A stretch of 64,000 bases of DNA. Source: Hyalella azteca (taxonomy: Eukaryota > Arthropoda > Malacostraca > Amphipoda > Hyalellidae). Position 1 is the first letter of the stretch; every line of letters starts with the position of its first letter. This document shows positions 52,855 through 63,618 of the stretch, one piece after another. The stretch is from NCBI RefSeq assembly GCF_000764305.2, contig NW_025938181.1, forward strand, positions 682,687 to 746,686. Direction: 5' to 3'. The position numbers and the translations under genes were made by a program. Below the pieces are notes generated by a model that did no database searches, was not told the origin of the DNA, and saw only the letters and a program-made list of their open reading frames with translations.

Positions 52855-52975
52855 GAAATCCGTCCATATTGACGTCACTAGCGTCGAGAGCTTTCTGCTA
52901 TTTCGTGCTGGAATTTTGTGATTGGTTCATTAATGTCTTACACTCACACAGTCGAAATACAGATTCCATTCTGAG
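52855..52975 (-). repeat. Family gamma, copy 2 (inverse)
   Basis: Inverse of 48183-48297: TTGACGTCACTAGCGTCGAG, GGTTCATTAATGTCTTACAC, AGTCGAAATACAGATTCCAT. Confidence 0.75.
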
Positions 52976-53319
52976 TCGCCCCGGGCTCCATTGACTCGGC
53001 TTAGTCAGGTGCAATTCGGCCATATACTCTATTCCAGTGGTTACCAGAGTGGGCGATATCGTCCTCCTAGGGGCGGTGAAAAGATTTTGGGGGCGGTAAA
53101 GAAGAAGAGGGCGGTAGGAGGGCAATAAGGGGGGCGGTAGTCTGAAGTTAATGTCAGAAGTTCGAACGTTTGTTTGACGATTTGTACACAACATGTGCAA
53201 CACATCATGACTCCCAGCGATGGTTTTGTCACCCAGATCTGTTTTTTTAACCTCTCCTGGGTTTACGTCTCGGACAAATTAACGGCCGAACTCGCGGCCG
53301 GTCTCACGGCCAATTTCCA
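52976..53319. other. Unrecognised stretch with a GGGCGGT cluster
   Basis: GGGGCGGTGAAAAG, GGGGGCGGTAAAG, GGGCGGTAGGAGG and GGGGCGGTAG lie within 53070-53140, a short G-rich repeat. Nothing coding. Confidence 0.45.
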
Positions 53320-54428
53320 GATTCAATGATCAAGGAATATCTCTCGAACTAATGAACTTAACTCGATAAAACTTGGTACACATATACATTAGGACTTAAC
53401 GATAATGTTTAGCTCGGGAAAATTGTTTGAATTTTGCCATCGTTTGCTTTTGCCATAGTTATATGGCAATACGGGCCGAAATTCACAGTGATCAAGTAAT
53501 TTTTTCCAAACAACTGAACAGATTCGAACGAAATTTTGAATTTGCAGTCCTAACTACCGAACGGTAATGTTTAGCTCGTGAAAATTTTTCGCTTGTGCCT
53601 TCGTTCGCGAGTTTTTTTTATTTCACCTTCATTCGTGATTTAGTAGCGTTAGCGGTAGCGGTTTCAGCGTTTAATAGGCAGTAGGCCTGTCGCCGATTCT
53701 TAACATGGCAGAACATTCGCAGCATTTTGCGGTCTCAAACTCGCAACGTACTGCTACAATTCTGCTGTGCTTAACCGCCCGGCCTCCTTGCCGATTCTGA
53801 CCAGAAACTGGCGCACAGAGCTGGGATCGAACCCGCGCCTCTCTGCGCCAATCTTGGTACTCTGAACTTTAACCACTGTGCCACCCTGCCATATAAACAG
53901 CAATACGCGTGTTTAAATTCGCAGTAATCAATAATTTTTTTCCAAACTGCTGAACAGATTTGAACGAAACTTAGTATTTAAATACCTAACCTCAGCAACT
54001 GTGATGTTTAGCTCGTTACAATTTTTTCGTTTCGCCTTCGTTTGCGAGTTATACGGCTATATGTACACGGCTCTTGGTTAAACCGGCCGGTGGAAAAGCC
54101 GGTCGTTCCTCCTATTTTTGCATAACGCGCGTTCGAAAGCAAAATAGAAAAATTCTCACGAGCTAAACATCACCGTTGGGAGGTTAGGTATTTATTTTCA
54201 AAGTTTCGTTGAAATTTGTTCAGTAGTTTAGAAGAAATTTCTTGATCGCCGCGAATTTAAGCGACAAATTACCCGGCGATACGGGCCGAATATAAGGAAG
54301 TGTGAAATCAAGAATGACGGTGAAATGAAAAAAAAGACTCGCAAACGAAGGTAAAATCGAAAAAATGTATAAGCTAAAAAATCACCGTTTGGTAGTTAGG
54401 AATATATATTCAAAGTTTCGTTCAAATA
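53320..54428. repeat. Family delta, about 140-bp units, two direct and two inverted
   Basis: Units share CAAACAACTGAACAGATTCG, AACGAAATTTTGAATTTGCA, AATGTTTAGCTCGTGAAAAT and TTCGTTCGCGAG. Two are direct (about 53485-53625 and 53905-54055). Two are inverted (about 54130-54265 and 54315-54420), so the cluster is a rough palindrome centred near 54090. No coding frame. Confidence 0.8.
53700..53890 (-). repeat. Double tRNA-like head, SINE-type, inside family delta
   Basis: On the minus strand GGGTGGCACAGTGGTTAAAG (A-box-like) and GCGGGTTCGATCCCAGC (B box) are followed by a second pair, GGCCGGGCGGTTAAGC and GCGAGTTTGAGACCGC. Such doubled heads occur in dimeric SINEs. No intact tRNA cloverleaf is claimed. 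Confidence 0.5.
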
Positions 54429-54429
54429 T

Positions 54430-56175
54430 GTGATTTTGGGATGACAGTGCATTGCCCGATGACAAGCAACGAACAATGCACCTTCGGTTATGCAAACAAG
54501 GTCAACAAAATTGAATATTCAACTCGATGACACATCTTGCCTATTCTGTTTCATCGATGGGAGTACGGAAGAGAGAAGAAAACGTAATCAGTGGCACAAA
54601 TGTAATTTGAAACGATACAAATCTTACAGAACCTGAAAATATTTCCACTTCTAAATGAATTTCTAGCAGCATTGTCTAGCATTAATGAATTATTCGAAGC
54701 ATATTCTAACATTTACCGGTGTGATGCATTCTCTCACATTCACCAGGATCGAACATTCCCCTAAACATTCCACCATGTCACCATCACCATGCATACTACT
54801 CTACTACATCATCAGCATCATGCATTCTTCTACATCACCAGCACCATGCATTCTTCCGCGTCACCAGCACCCTCCATTCTACCACATCACCAGCACCATG
54901 CATTCTTCAACATCACCAGCACCATGCATTCTACCACATCACCAGCACCATGCATTCTACCACATCACCAGCACCATGCATTCTTCCTCCTCACCAGCAC
55001 CATGCATTCTTCAACATCACCAGCACCATGCATTCTACCACATCACCAGCACCATTCATTCTACCACATCACCAGCACCATGCATTCTTCAACATCACCA
55101 GCACCATGCATTCTTCAACATCACCAGCACCATGCATTCTTCAACATCACCAGCACCCTCCATTCTACCACATCACCAGCACCATGCATTCTTCCTCCTC
55201 ACCAGCACCATGCATTCTTCAACATCACCAGCACCGTGCATTCTACCACATCACCAGCACCATGCATTCTTCAACATCACCAGCACCATGCATTCTTCAA
55301 CATCACCAGCGCCATGCATTCTACCACATCACCAGCACCATGCATTCTTCCTCCTCACCAGCACCATGCATTCTTCAACATCACCAGCACCATGCATTCT
55401 TCAACATCACCAGCACCATGCATTCTTCAACATCACCAGCACCATGCATTCTTCAACATCACCAGCACCATGCATTCTTCAACATCACCAGCACCATGCA
55501 TTCTTCCTCCTCACCAGCACCATGCATTCTTCAACATCACCAGCACCATGCATTCTTTCAGGTCACCAGCACCTTGCATATACCCGCATTCTGATGCCGA
55601 ATCATAAAGATAAACTTCAGAGGCTCAAACCGATAATTATGGTAGTTATGGACTTATTCGGAGAGCAAAATTTAGCTTTGTTGTAGCTCAGCAAATCGCC
55701 GCAAAAATCACTGGTCGATCCCATGCTTCTTACCAACTCAACGCTAGATTCACGCTGAGCAGCTTTATGTGATAATCGATAATCACACAAACAGATTACA
55801 AAATTGTCTAAAGTTTTCACCGCTCTAAGCATCAAGTTATCAAATTTTGTTTAATTAAACTTTATCACGGTCTGAAAAACATTGCGTTTGGTGAAATATG
55901 CCTATCATTAATTTCCACTAGTTTGTTTGATCGATGATCATGCTGTCCAAAATTTTTCCGGCGAACAAAGATTCGCAGTTCAAGTCTTGCTACGATTGTG
56001 CCAGGTAAGATCACCTACCTGTGAGCCTCATATTTGCATTAGAAATTTGTAATTAATGTCAATCGTGAGCTACTGTATACTAAGAAAATTCAGTGGATAA
56101 ATTATTTTGAATAAATTTCAATCGGCGTGATCGTGTAATCGGTTTTCGATATAAGCTCTACCTCTTACGTTATTA
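54430..56175. repeat. Family R1, right copy, first part
   Basis: Inverse of about 47040-48000 (see left copy). It contains the expanded 26-bp satellite. Homology to the left copy stops near CGATCGTGTAATCGG (56130-56150) and resumes near 58290-58990, so about 2.1 kb is inserted here relative to the left copy. Confidence 0.85.
54785..55580. repeat. 26-bp satellite, about 30 units
   Basis: Unit CATGCATTCTTCAACATCAC plus CAGCAC. Three main variants differ at the centre (TTCAACATC, TACCACATC, TTCCTCCTC). Variant positions suggest higher-order blocks: the CCTCCATT variant at 54871 and 55157 is 286 bp (11 units) apart, and TTCCTCCTC variants are spaced by multiples of 26. Since 26 mod 3 is 2, all three plus frames stay open (up to 333 codons), which is an effect of the repeat and not coding. 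Confidence 0.95.
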
Positions 56176-57272
56176 TTTCATAAGGCTTTTAGTTAGCCTT
56201 AACAACCTACATATACGATTATGCATTCCATCACGTAGTCATTACGTTATAGAACCGGGCTGCATTCAAATCATATCAGACAATCAAGCGATTTGCAGAG
56301 CTGCGTAGTCTGTTTTCCCTCAGACCAGTAGATAGCTGTAAAATCAGAGCTCACATGTTAGTTCGGCCGTCACCAACCGCTGTTCCCGTCATTACTTCAA
56401 GGATATTTTCGTGACTAACTCGCCCCAGTCCTCAAGAATATTGTTCTTGAGGCAAGTGGCGTGTCATTGCTTGCAGCGGGCGGCTGGAGCTAGCCTGCTC
56501 TGGCCGACCGCTGGCCACTCAGTCCGGTGAGGTGGGGAGGGGCTGAAAGGGCACTTGACAGTAACTGGCAAGTGATTTACGAGCCACATGACCTTATGAT
56601 GAGTTTAGGATTTATTATTTAAATATTACTTACGAGCCTGCGGTTCCCCCATAAACCACTGGGCATGCCGTGACTTCTAGAATGTAGGATACTCGAAGCA
56701 TAAATCGTTATTTAATCTACGGAATTTTCACTACCAGATAGATATAAGTTCTGTCATCTACCACTGGAAGTCTTATTTAGAAATGCATGGTATAGCGATC
56801 AGTTGAGGGTAAATGGTAAAAATCAAACACGTCGCGAAAATATAACAAACGTCGCGCGCTTCACGAAAATCGGGTGCAACATTTTCGTCCCTAATAAAAG
56901 TTGTAGTACAAAGTTTAAAAATTTTATGTTATTGAAACCTGTGATTTCAGAAAAATAACTGGAATAGCATTCCAAATTTCAGACTTTTATCTTATATAAG
57001 AGGGGAGTAATCACTAATCAGATGCAGTCTTAGTGAAGAAACCTCATAGTCGGCCGCCGCCGCTGACTGCGGTAAAGCATACACGTAAGATCGCTTTCAA
57101 TTTTTTAAATCTTATCAATTTATGTATTGATAAGAATTTTTTCGCGTCATTTTTCATAGGGAACTGGCGAAAAAGTGCTTACAACGATCAATTGCGACGA
57201 ACAATACAACGATCAATACAAAGTGGGATCAATTGCACGTGCTTGACCGAGTCAAAAAGTAAATAATGAGCT
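56176..57272. other. Unrecognised stretch inserted in R1 right
   Basis: Moderately GC-rich at 56340-56560. No family recognised. Confidence 0.35.
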
Positions 57273-57819
57273 TTAACCAGACAATAGTCCGTTCCACACA
57301 TTTAATCGAGTCGTAATCACTCTAAATTTGCATTGGGTTGGCAAATTTAAATTGGGTGGGCAGGCCCCAGGGCCTGCATTAGAGAAACAACCCAAAGCAT
57401 TATGCTGGCACATACAAACTTCAATGTCGGGATGGTATTCTTCGGGTGAAACGCAGAGTTCGTCAGTCTCCAAACACGACTGACACAGTTCTACCAAACA
57501 ACTCAATTTTAGTCTCATCTGACCATAATATTCGACCAATTTCAGGTTGTCAATATTGAATTGAATGTCAATTTTGAACTTATACGTCGATCATTTTTCA
57601 TAGGGAACACTCACGTGTTCTCACGTGCTGAAGAACACTCACGTGTTCTTCAGCAAAGTTTCGGTGGTTTCTTACGTGAATTACTATTACTATCGAAATA
57701 ATTACTATCGAAATTAGGATGTTTAACACCGATGAAATTGTTCTATATCCCAAACCATCTCTGTGTAGCTGAATAATTAATTTTTTAGTTGATTCAGACA
57801 ATTCTGCAGTTGTAGGCAT
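57273..57819 (-). pseudogene. Tc1 transposase, internally deleted and broken
   Basis: N-terminal part (57819 downward): MPTTAELSESTKKLIIQLHR, DGLGYRTISSVLN, the first helix-turn-helix, followed by low-complexity ISIVIISIVIVI. After a large deletion the catalytic region appears at about 57540: ILWSDETKIELFGRTVSVV then a stop. A shifted frame gives LGCFSNAGPGA. SDETKIELFG contains the second acidic residue of the DD(E/D) triad. The first and third are not seen. Dead copy. Confidence 0.88.
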
Positions 57820-58203
57820 TTTTGAAGAGCATAAAATTTAGACAACTTCTGATGACGAGGCCAGGTAAGGAATGACTGCAGTTAGAAAGATGTCTATGAC
57901 GTTCTTTTGCATTCTAGAATCGTCCAACGTCTTCTGATTCTAGAATATTCCACTTAACTTAATGGATAAGAAATTATCGGCGAATAAATTTTTTTTACGA
58001 TGTGTTGGATATTTTTTGAACCTTAACTTTCTCAAAATGGCAATTATCAAGTCGACATTGAATGATATTGTTTTTTTGATATGATATTTGTATTTCCCAT
58101 AAATATTTGCATTAGAATAATGTTTGTTTTTTTTTTATTCTGCTGTATTAGCGTTAATTAAATAAAGTTTTCATTTTGTGGCTGATACTTTTTGAACCCA
58201 CTG
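57273..58203 (-). mobile_element. Tc1-like transposon relic
   Basis: The outer end on the minus strand reads CAGTGGGTTCAAAAAGTATC (58184-58203) next to TA. An inner copy of GGTTCAAAAAATATCC lies at about 58006-58021 (IR/DR pattern). Remains of a transposase occupy 57273-57819. The other end is not evident. Confidence 0.82.
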
Positions 58204-58295
58204 TAAATGACCACTCGTGCATTTTTTTAAATTCATTGCACTCGTTTGGTCCCAATTCTGTACTTATTATAGGCCAACTTTTCTTTGGTGTTAGG

Positions 58296-58575
58296 GAAGA
58301 ATCGATGGGTTCCAAGGCCGACTTGATGGGTCTTAGGGCCGAGTCGATGGGTCTTAGGACAGAGTCGACGGGTCTAAGGACAGAGTCGATGGGTCTTAGG
58401 ACAGAGTCGACGAGTCTTAGGGCTGAGTCAGGGTCTTAGGACAGAGTCGACGGGTCTTAGGACAGAGTCGACGGGTCTTATGACAGAGTCGACGGGTCTT
58501 AGGACAGAGTCGACGGGTCTTAGGGCTGAGTCGCCGGGTCTTAGGGCTGAGTCGATGGATCTTTGGGCCGACTTG
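58296..58575. repeat. 21-bp tandem array, about 13 units
   Basis: Unit GGGTCTTAGGACAGAGTCGAC (in parts GGGTCTTAGG and ACAGAGTCGAC). Being a multiple of three, it keeps frames open on both strands (MGLRTES-like and RPVDSVL-like repeats). The left R1 copy holds a single degenerate unit at 46935-46960, so the array is an expansion private to this copy. Confidence 0.93.
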
Positions 58576-58995
58576 ATAGGTATTATATGGCTCATTCGAG
58601 AGGTGTTTTGGCTGATTAAACGAGTCATAAAACATGAAATACGAATATCCATTGAAAATCAAATCCAACTTTAAATACTTAACGCATTAACGGATTTACT
58701 TACCCAATATACTAAGTGTACTTTCAACTCGATAAGCGAGCAGTCGAATTGTACCCGATTGCTTATATACACAAGAAATATCCACCACATTCTGTCGGCA
58801 TCCAGCCCAATTTATTCGATAAGAACCGATAGCGAATTAATATTCAGACAACTAGTGCATTTTATTCCGGATTCATACAGATGATAATAAATATTGTATT
58901 GATTCAATAAATTTAATGCACATTTTACATAAATTCATACGCTAATCATACATCGCATTTGAAGTCCATCCGTCTGCAGTGCTTGTTGTGAGTAA
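58576..58995. repeat. Family R1, right copy, second part
   Basis: Inverse of 46480-46960: GGTATTATATGGCTCATTCG, ACGGATTTACTTACCCAAT, ATATCCACCACATTCTGTCG, TTTGAAGTCCATCCGTCTGC. Confidence 0.85.
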
Positions 58996-59138
58996 AAAAA
59001 ATGCATCGTTACTTGGACGAGTCTCCCACATTTCTCTGACTGACCCCTGAACTGAAGGCCACTCGTATCCATGATACCAGAGTGTGGAGTTGACGCGACG
59101 TCGGGGGCGCGTCAATTGGACGGCGACCCCTGGCCTGG
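58996..59138. other. Non-coding stretch
   Basis: CpG-bearing (GACGCGACGTCGGGGGCGCG); no gene recognised. Confidence 0.35.
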
Positions 59139-59312
59139 CTGGGCAAATATTGCTGTTCAAGTCTGATTGTAATTTTGATTACTAAATATGAAGTTAATAT
59201 TTCATCGCTGGCGCTGGGCAAATATTGCAGTTCAAGTCTGATTGTAATTTTGATTACTAAATATGAAGTTAATATTTCATCGCTGGCGCTGGAGAAATAT
59301 ATTGCAGTTTGA
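59139..59312. repeat. 75-bp tandem duplication
   Basis: CTGGGCAAATATTGCTGTTC to ATTTCATCGCTGGCG is present twice (from 59139 and 59214) and begins a third time near 59289. Confidence 0.92.
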
Positions 59313-59772
59313 GGTTCAACTAAAATGCCCAGCTTTTAAAGTAAGCTTGCCCATGACTAGAAGCGCTAAAAATTTATATGTGTTACATTGAAGTGAAATT
59401 ATTTGTAATTTCTTCGAAATGCGGCAATATTTATTTTAATAGATTGAATTTGATTTGTCTGTTCACAGATGATCCTAAAAAGTATTTTTAATAGAAAAAA
59501 AGCAGATATCATCATAATCGGCCCACATCCACAGTAGAGCTGTGTGTATATAGCGTCGAATTATTGCAATCAAAAGTGTGACATTACTAAATTTTAACTA
59601 TCAAAGCGAAGAACCAAGTCTCCGTATAACAATTGTCAGTAATTGATAACAACTTTATCGAATTTGTCAACTAACAAGTCGAACATTTTCGCTCTCAGTC
59701 CCAAACAACTGACGCGCAAGCTTGGGTTCAACATAGGTGCTGTTGGTGGCAATATCAGCAAATGAGAGTTAA
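59313..59772. other. Non-coding stretch
   Basis: Nothing recognised. Confidence 0.4.
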
Positions 59773-59988
59773 ATGTTAGATATTTATCTAAATATTGTAT
59801 TTAGCTTGGCTGCCGCTACATTATTTACGCTGTTTTTCATTGCATTAATGAATTTCTTCATCGGTTTCTGCGTGAGAGACAAAGGTTCAAATATTTTGAA
59901 GGCTGTGTTCGAAGCACCGAATGCAGGATTTATCGAAGAGCTGTTCAAAGAACGAACTCTGCGAACTACAATACAAACTCTTGGTTAA
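59773..59988 (+). CDS. Candidate 71-residue single-pass membrane microprotein
   Basis: Starts MLDIYLNIVFSLAAATLFTL then FFIALMNFFIGFCV, a long hydrophobic segment (residues 5-33), followed by the charged tail RDKGSNILKAVFEAPNAGFI, EELFKERTLRTTIQTLG and a stop. A membrane anchor plus an amphipathic charged tail is unusual for a chance frame. The start context is GTTAAATGT and no splice acceptor is obvious. It could be a small membrane protein, the first exon of a membrane-anchored enzyme, or chance. No family recognised. Confidence 0.3.
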   Translation: MLDIYLNIVFSLAAATLFTLFFIALMNFFIGFCVRDKGSNILKAVFEAPNAGFIEELFKERTLRTTIQTLG

Positions 59989-60789
59989 ATTTATTCAATT
60001 GATACCGAAAAATGCATTCTTTAATATCTTATATACTAATCTAACGGTGGACGTCAACAAAACAAAAAAATCAGTTTTCCTTGGGGCATTCCAATAAATT
60101 TCCTGTTACAATACCTTCAAAACATATCCACGTGTCATGTAGCCAGATAAAACTGCTACGTACGAGTTTGTGTCGTGTCAAATTCGTCCACGTGGACTAT
60201 ATTAATTAAACTTTACAGGGAGTAATTCTAGGCTAATGCTCAAGTTTGAGATTAAATCAGTTCATTCTCGAGCACGACGCCCACCTCGTAAACTTTGGGG
60301 CAACTTAAGAGCGGCGCTAGGAAGAATTTCCATCGGCCGATTTTGTTATGCCATGATTTTCATCAGTGCGCACTGGGCTGCACATGAAGCCCCTCCAGAG
60401 TTTTGATTGCATTTCGATATTTAATCCTTTAATACACATTGAATTTCAGAAAATTATGCCACTTCTCCATTTCTAGTGCCATGTTGGGTTAATAATCAGT
60501 CTTATGCCAGCCTTCGTTGAGGTTAGGTGCTCCTCTCTGGGTGTTTGTTTCTACTGAACAACACAGGATGTAGCCCACGCCCTTAGCTGCAAAATTAAAT
60601 TAATTTAATCGAGAAAAAACTTCAAGCCATTCAAATGAGCAACAATTCACGACTGTTTACTTAAAAATTTCCTCGACGTAGCGGAGACTGACTATATTGA
60701 GATTTCTCAAAACGTTATCTTGAATATTTAGTGGCAGCTCTCTGATTTAACAGGCAAATTATTATATCGTCCAGGAGCAATCTATGACT
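59989..60789. other. Non-coding stretch
   Basis: Nothing recognised. Confidence 0.4.
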
Positions 60790-61692
60790 GGGGCCGTATT
60801 ATCAAAACTTCGTAAGAACGCAAAATCGACTTACGAGTGGCGTAAGTGCTGACTTGATGACGTAACTCTAGTGGTGGTATTATCAAAACATTTGCGCGGG
60901 AAGATAAGTAACGTAACTGTACGCCTGCTCGGAGATGTCGTAAGTGGAGTTCCGCACAAGTTTAGAGTGTCTGCTGAAGCGATAGGAAACTATTGATTTA
61001 CTAGCAAGTAGCAACACCTTGACTTGTGATAGAATTTTGTCAATAATCCGACAGCGCGGATTATACACGCATAGAATGATGGCCCTACTTGTGATGGCTC
61101 CACTACTTCATCGTGCAACATTTACAGAATCAAAATGTGATCGTGCTAAACAGTGCTATTGGAAAAAATTCAATTGAGTTAATGCCAGAAACTGATTTTG
61201 TTTTCCTTTTACGTTATATTTTACAAGCAAATGCATAATACGTTATATTTTACAAGCGCGAAAGCAAAGCTTTCGCGCCCAACGCTCATCATTCATTCCT
61301 TCTAGTCGGTACTTTATATCTCTAGCTGCCAACCATAATTTGTAGCTCCGTACACAGATTTCTTCTTCAACTCACGCTGTTTATTAAAAAGAGTTCACAA
61401 CTATTTTAGAACGGCTTTTTCTGGGCCAACAAGGAGCAATACCGACAGACAGCATTCGATAGTCCGTAGTCGATACCATCGAAGGCATCGATTCCCGCCA
61501 TCGAAGTTCACAGAATGTAAACAAATCCAAAGCCTCTGATTGGTCAGTTGGCCAGATGGTTTTGATGGTACGATTTTAGCTAAGTCTTACGTACAGATGT
61601 TTTGATAATGCCAAAATTAGGGTGTACTTACGTAACACGTAGCTTTTTTGTCGGAAGTACTAAAAGTTACGAAGTTTTGATAATACGGCCCC
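60790..61692. mobile_element. TIR element with perfect 26-bp ends and nested inner ends
   Basis: Positions 60790-60815 (starting GGGGCCGTATTATCAAAAC) are the exact inverse of 61667-61692. A second, inner inverted pair GGTATTATCAAAACAT (60876-60891) and ATGTTTTGATAATGCC (61597-61612) resembles the outer ends. Flanks are GACT and TGGT, so the duplication is unclear, with CTGG overlapping both ends. GGGCC(G/C)TATT ends are typical of PIF/Harbinger-type MITEs. No transposase frame. Confidence 0.9.
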
Positions 61693-62239
61693 TGGTTACA
61701 GTGAAACCTGGCCTCAAGAACTTCATTCGTGCTGGAACTTGGTTCGTATTGCAATTTGTTCGTAAAACGGAGATTATTTTCCGTTTAAAATAAATTAGCA
61801 GTAAGAACTCCGATCGAAGATCGGTGATCGATTAAAATTTGAAGGACTTTAATATTGTAATTATAATATGCTGAAAAATAATTATTTTTATTGCGAGTTG
61901 CTAAATAAGGCATCTCTTTGACCCATGACATTGGAAATCGTACTTTCTTTTCGGTCGTCTTCCTTGGTCAAACAATAAAATCGGATGCCGGCTGCAAGCT
62001 TCTAGATGATGTCTAAATTATCATCGATAGATATCGACAACAGTTTTGCCGATACACTGCTTTTTTACAGTGCCCGGGGTCGTATAGCGGACCACGGTTG
62101 TACGGCGGAAAAGCATAACATAGTGATCTCGGCGCTGCAGTGTAGGCCGATGTGGCCTGTCGCGGATTTTTTTCCTTTTCGTGCCTTGTTCACAGCAGAT
62201 CTAAAATCGTGTCATTTGACCGTATTTTTTCATGACTGA
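61693..62239. other. Non-coding stretch
   Basis: Nothing recognised. Confidence 0.4.
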
Positions 62240-62821
62240 CGAAAGTTTGAAATAGCTACTCGACTTCCACCGGGTTCGATATGGTGCTAGGCATTTATTG
62301 GCAAAATCGAGGTACAATGCATCCACTGGTTCCCTTTCGTCCAGCAGGCGAGTCCACTCGTTCAACGTAGATAATAAGTATAGTAGTGCAGGATCTACCG
62401 GCAATAAAACCATGTTGACAATCTGATATGAGATGGTGAGCAGTCAAGGGATCGATAATCCTATCCCTCACAACAGATATCCCTCACAACAGATATCCAG
62501 ACAAACAACACTTGTCAGACTGACAGGGCGATAGTTGCCGGGGCTGCTTTTGTCACCTTTTTTGAACAATGGTGTTACTTGAGCTTCTTTCCAGTCGGAC
62601 GGCAAAGTTCCTTCGTTCAAGGTTTTTTGAAAGAATACTGTCAATGGGCCGGCCAGAACGGTTGCTAATTCTTTGAGCAATCTGGGTTGGAAGCCGTCTG
62701 GTCCACATGACTTGTTGGGATTTTGAGCTACCAGGCGCTTGAAAACCTCTTCTTCGTGTATTTCAAAACCTGTTAGCTTCGAGCTGACTGGGCGCTCCTC
62801 AATATCTGGAATACTGTTCAA
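62240..62821 (-). pseudogene. Non-LTR (CR1/Jockey-like) reverse transcriptase, N-terminal part
   Basis: Reading from 62821: EIHEEEVFKRLVAQNPNKSC then GPDGFQPRLLKELATVLAGP, LPSDWKEAQVTPLFKKG and NYRPVSLTSV, all hallmarks of the RT fingers of CR1/Jockey-type LINEs. After frameshifts come QHGFIAGRSCTT and LNEWTRLLDEREPVDALYLD followed by FA, the block with the first catalytic Asp. A 17-bp direct repeat (CCCTCACAACAGATATC, twice, 62463-62497) interrupts the frame. The match ends near 62290. Confidence 0.88.
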
Positions 62822-63234
62822 GTCCTCATCTTGAAAACATTTTTTTTATTTGACTTTTCGTATGTCGGCTTAGTAGCAGGGGAACACGTACATGTATGTA
62901 TGGCAGGGTTTTTCTGTAACTTAATTAATTACAGAAAATCATTCAGTAACACAACTTATTTCATATCAGGCTCAGTGTTTTTATGGCGAGAATTTGAAGT
63001 ATGCGCCATTGACCCACCTTCCAGCTCGAAAATTTTCACTGCATAAGTCACCCGAACGCTTAATTTGTTCACAAAGTTGAGGCTGCACCAAAATGTTTTC
63101 CGTGGCCGAAGATCAAACAGGCGTTTGGGGGAAAGCCTGCCATTATTTGACAAACTTATATTAACAGCCTGCTTATATCGCAAGTTCACAAGGAATTTAA
63201 AAGCAAAGAAAACACCAAGCAAATTCGCCATATG
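62822..63234. other. Stretch between the two RT pieces
   Basis: No RT motif recognised; minus frames remain partly open but unassigned. Confidence 0.35.
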
Positions 63235-63378
63235 CCCAAGAACGCTTCCTTGTGGCACGCCACTGCGCACTGATGCCCAGTCTGACACGGTTCCGTTAAT
63301 ACTGACACGTTGTAGTCTACCTACTAGAAAATCTCTGATCCGTTGGAGTACGTTTCCCTCAATTCCCAAAGCCTGCAC
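63235..63378 (-). pseudogene. Non-LTR reverse transcriptase, palm segment, displaced
   Basis: MQALGIEGNVLQRIRDFLVG, RLQRVSINGTVSDWASVRSG and VPQGSVLG are the RT block that should follow directly after LYLDF in the preceding fragment. Here it lies upstream of it on the same strand, so the two pieces are in the wrong order. After VLG the match is lost. The YxDD block is not seen. Confidence 0.85.
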
Positions 63379-63479
63379 TTTACGTAAAAATGCGGAATAC
63401 CGTCAATGCTTTACTTTCATGCGGAATACCGTCAAATGTCGATATTGAAAACGTAACTTGACCGAAAGTAACGAACAAA

Positions 63480-63618
63480 CTTGAGTTTGTTCGTTCGATG
63501 ATTATGCTTTCCAAAATTTTTACAGCGAACAAAAATTCGCACTTTCATTGCCTGAAAAGTTATATTTTAGCAATAACGGATTTAATTACCCAATCGAGAC
63601 CTATAGTGTACTTCCAGC
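63480..63618. repeat. Family R1, fragment interrupted by the hAT-like element
   Basis: GTTTGTTCGTTCGATGATTA, CCAAAATTTTTACAGCGAAC and ACGGATTTAATTACCCAATC match R1 (compare 55922-55970 and 58690-58715). The match breaks exactly where CAGTGGTGGGCA starts. Confidence 0.8.

Noticed and set aside
54685..55686. 333-, 272- and 214-codon open frames over the 26-bp array
   Set aside because: They exist in all three plus frames because the repeat unit has no stop in any phase; no start context, domain or unique sequence.
58176..58674. Open frames of MGLRTES and RPVDSVL type repeats on both strands
   Set aside because: Product of the 21-bp satellite; absent from the unexpanded R1 copy.
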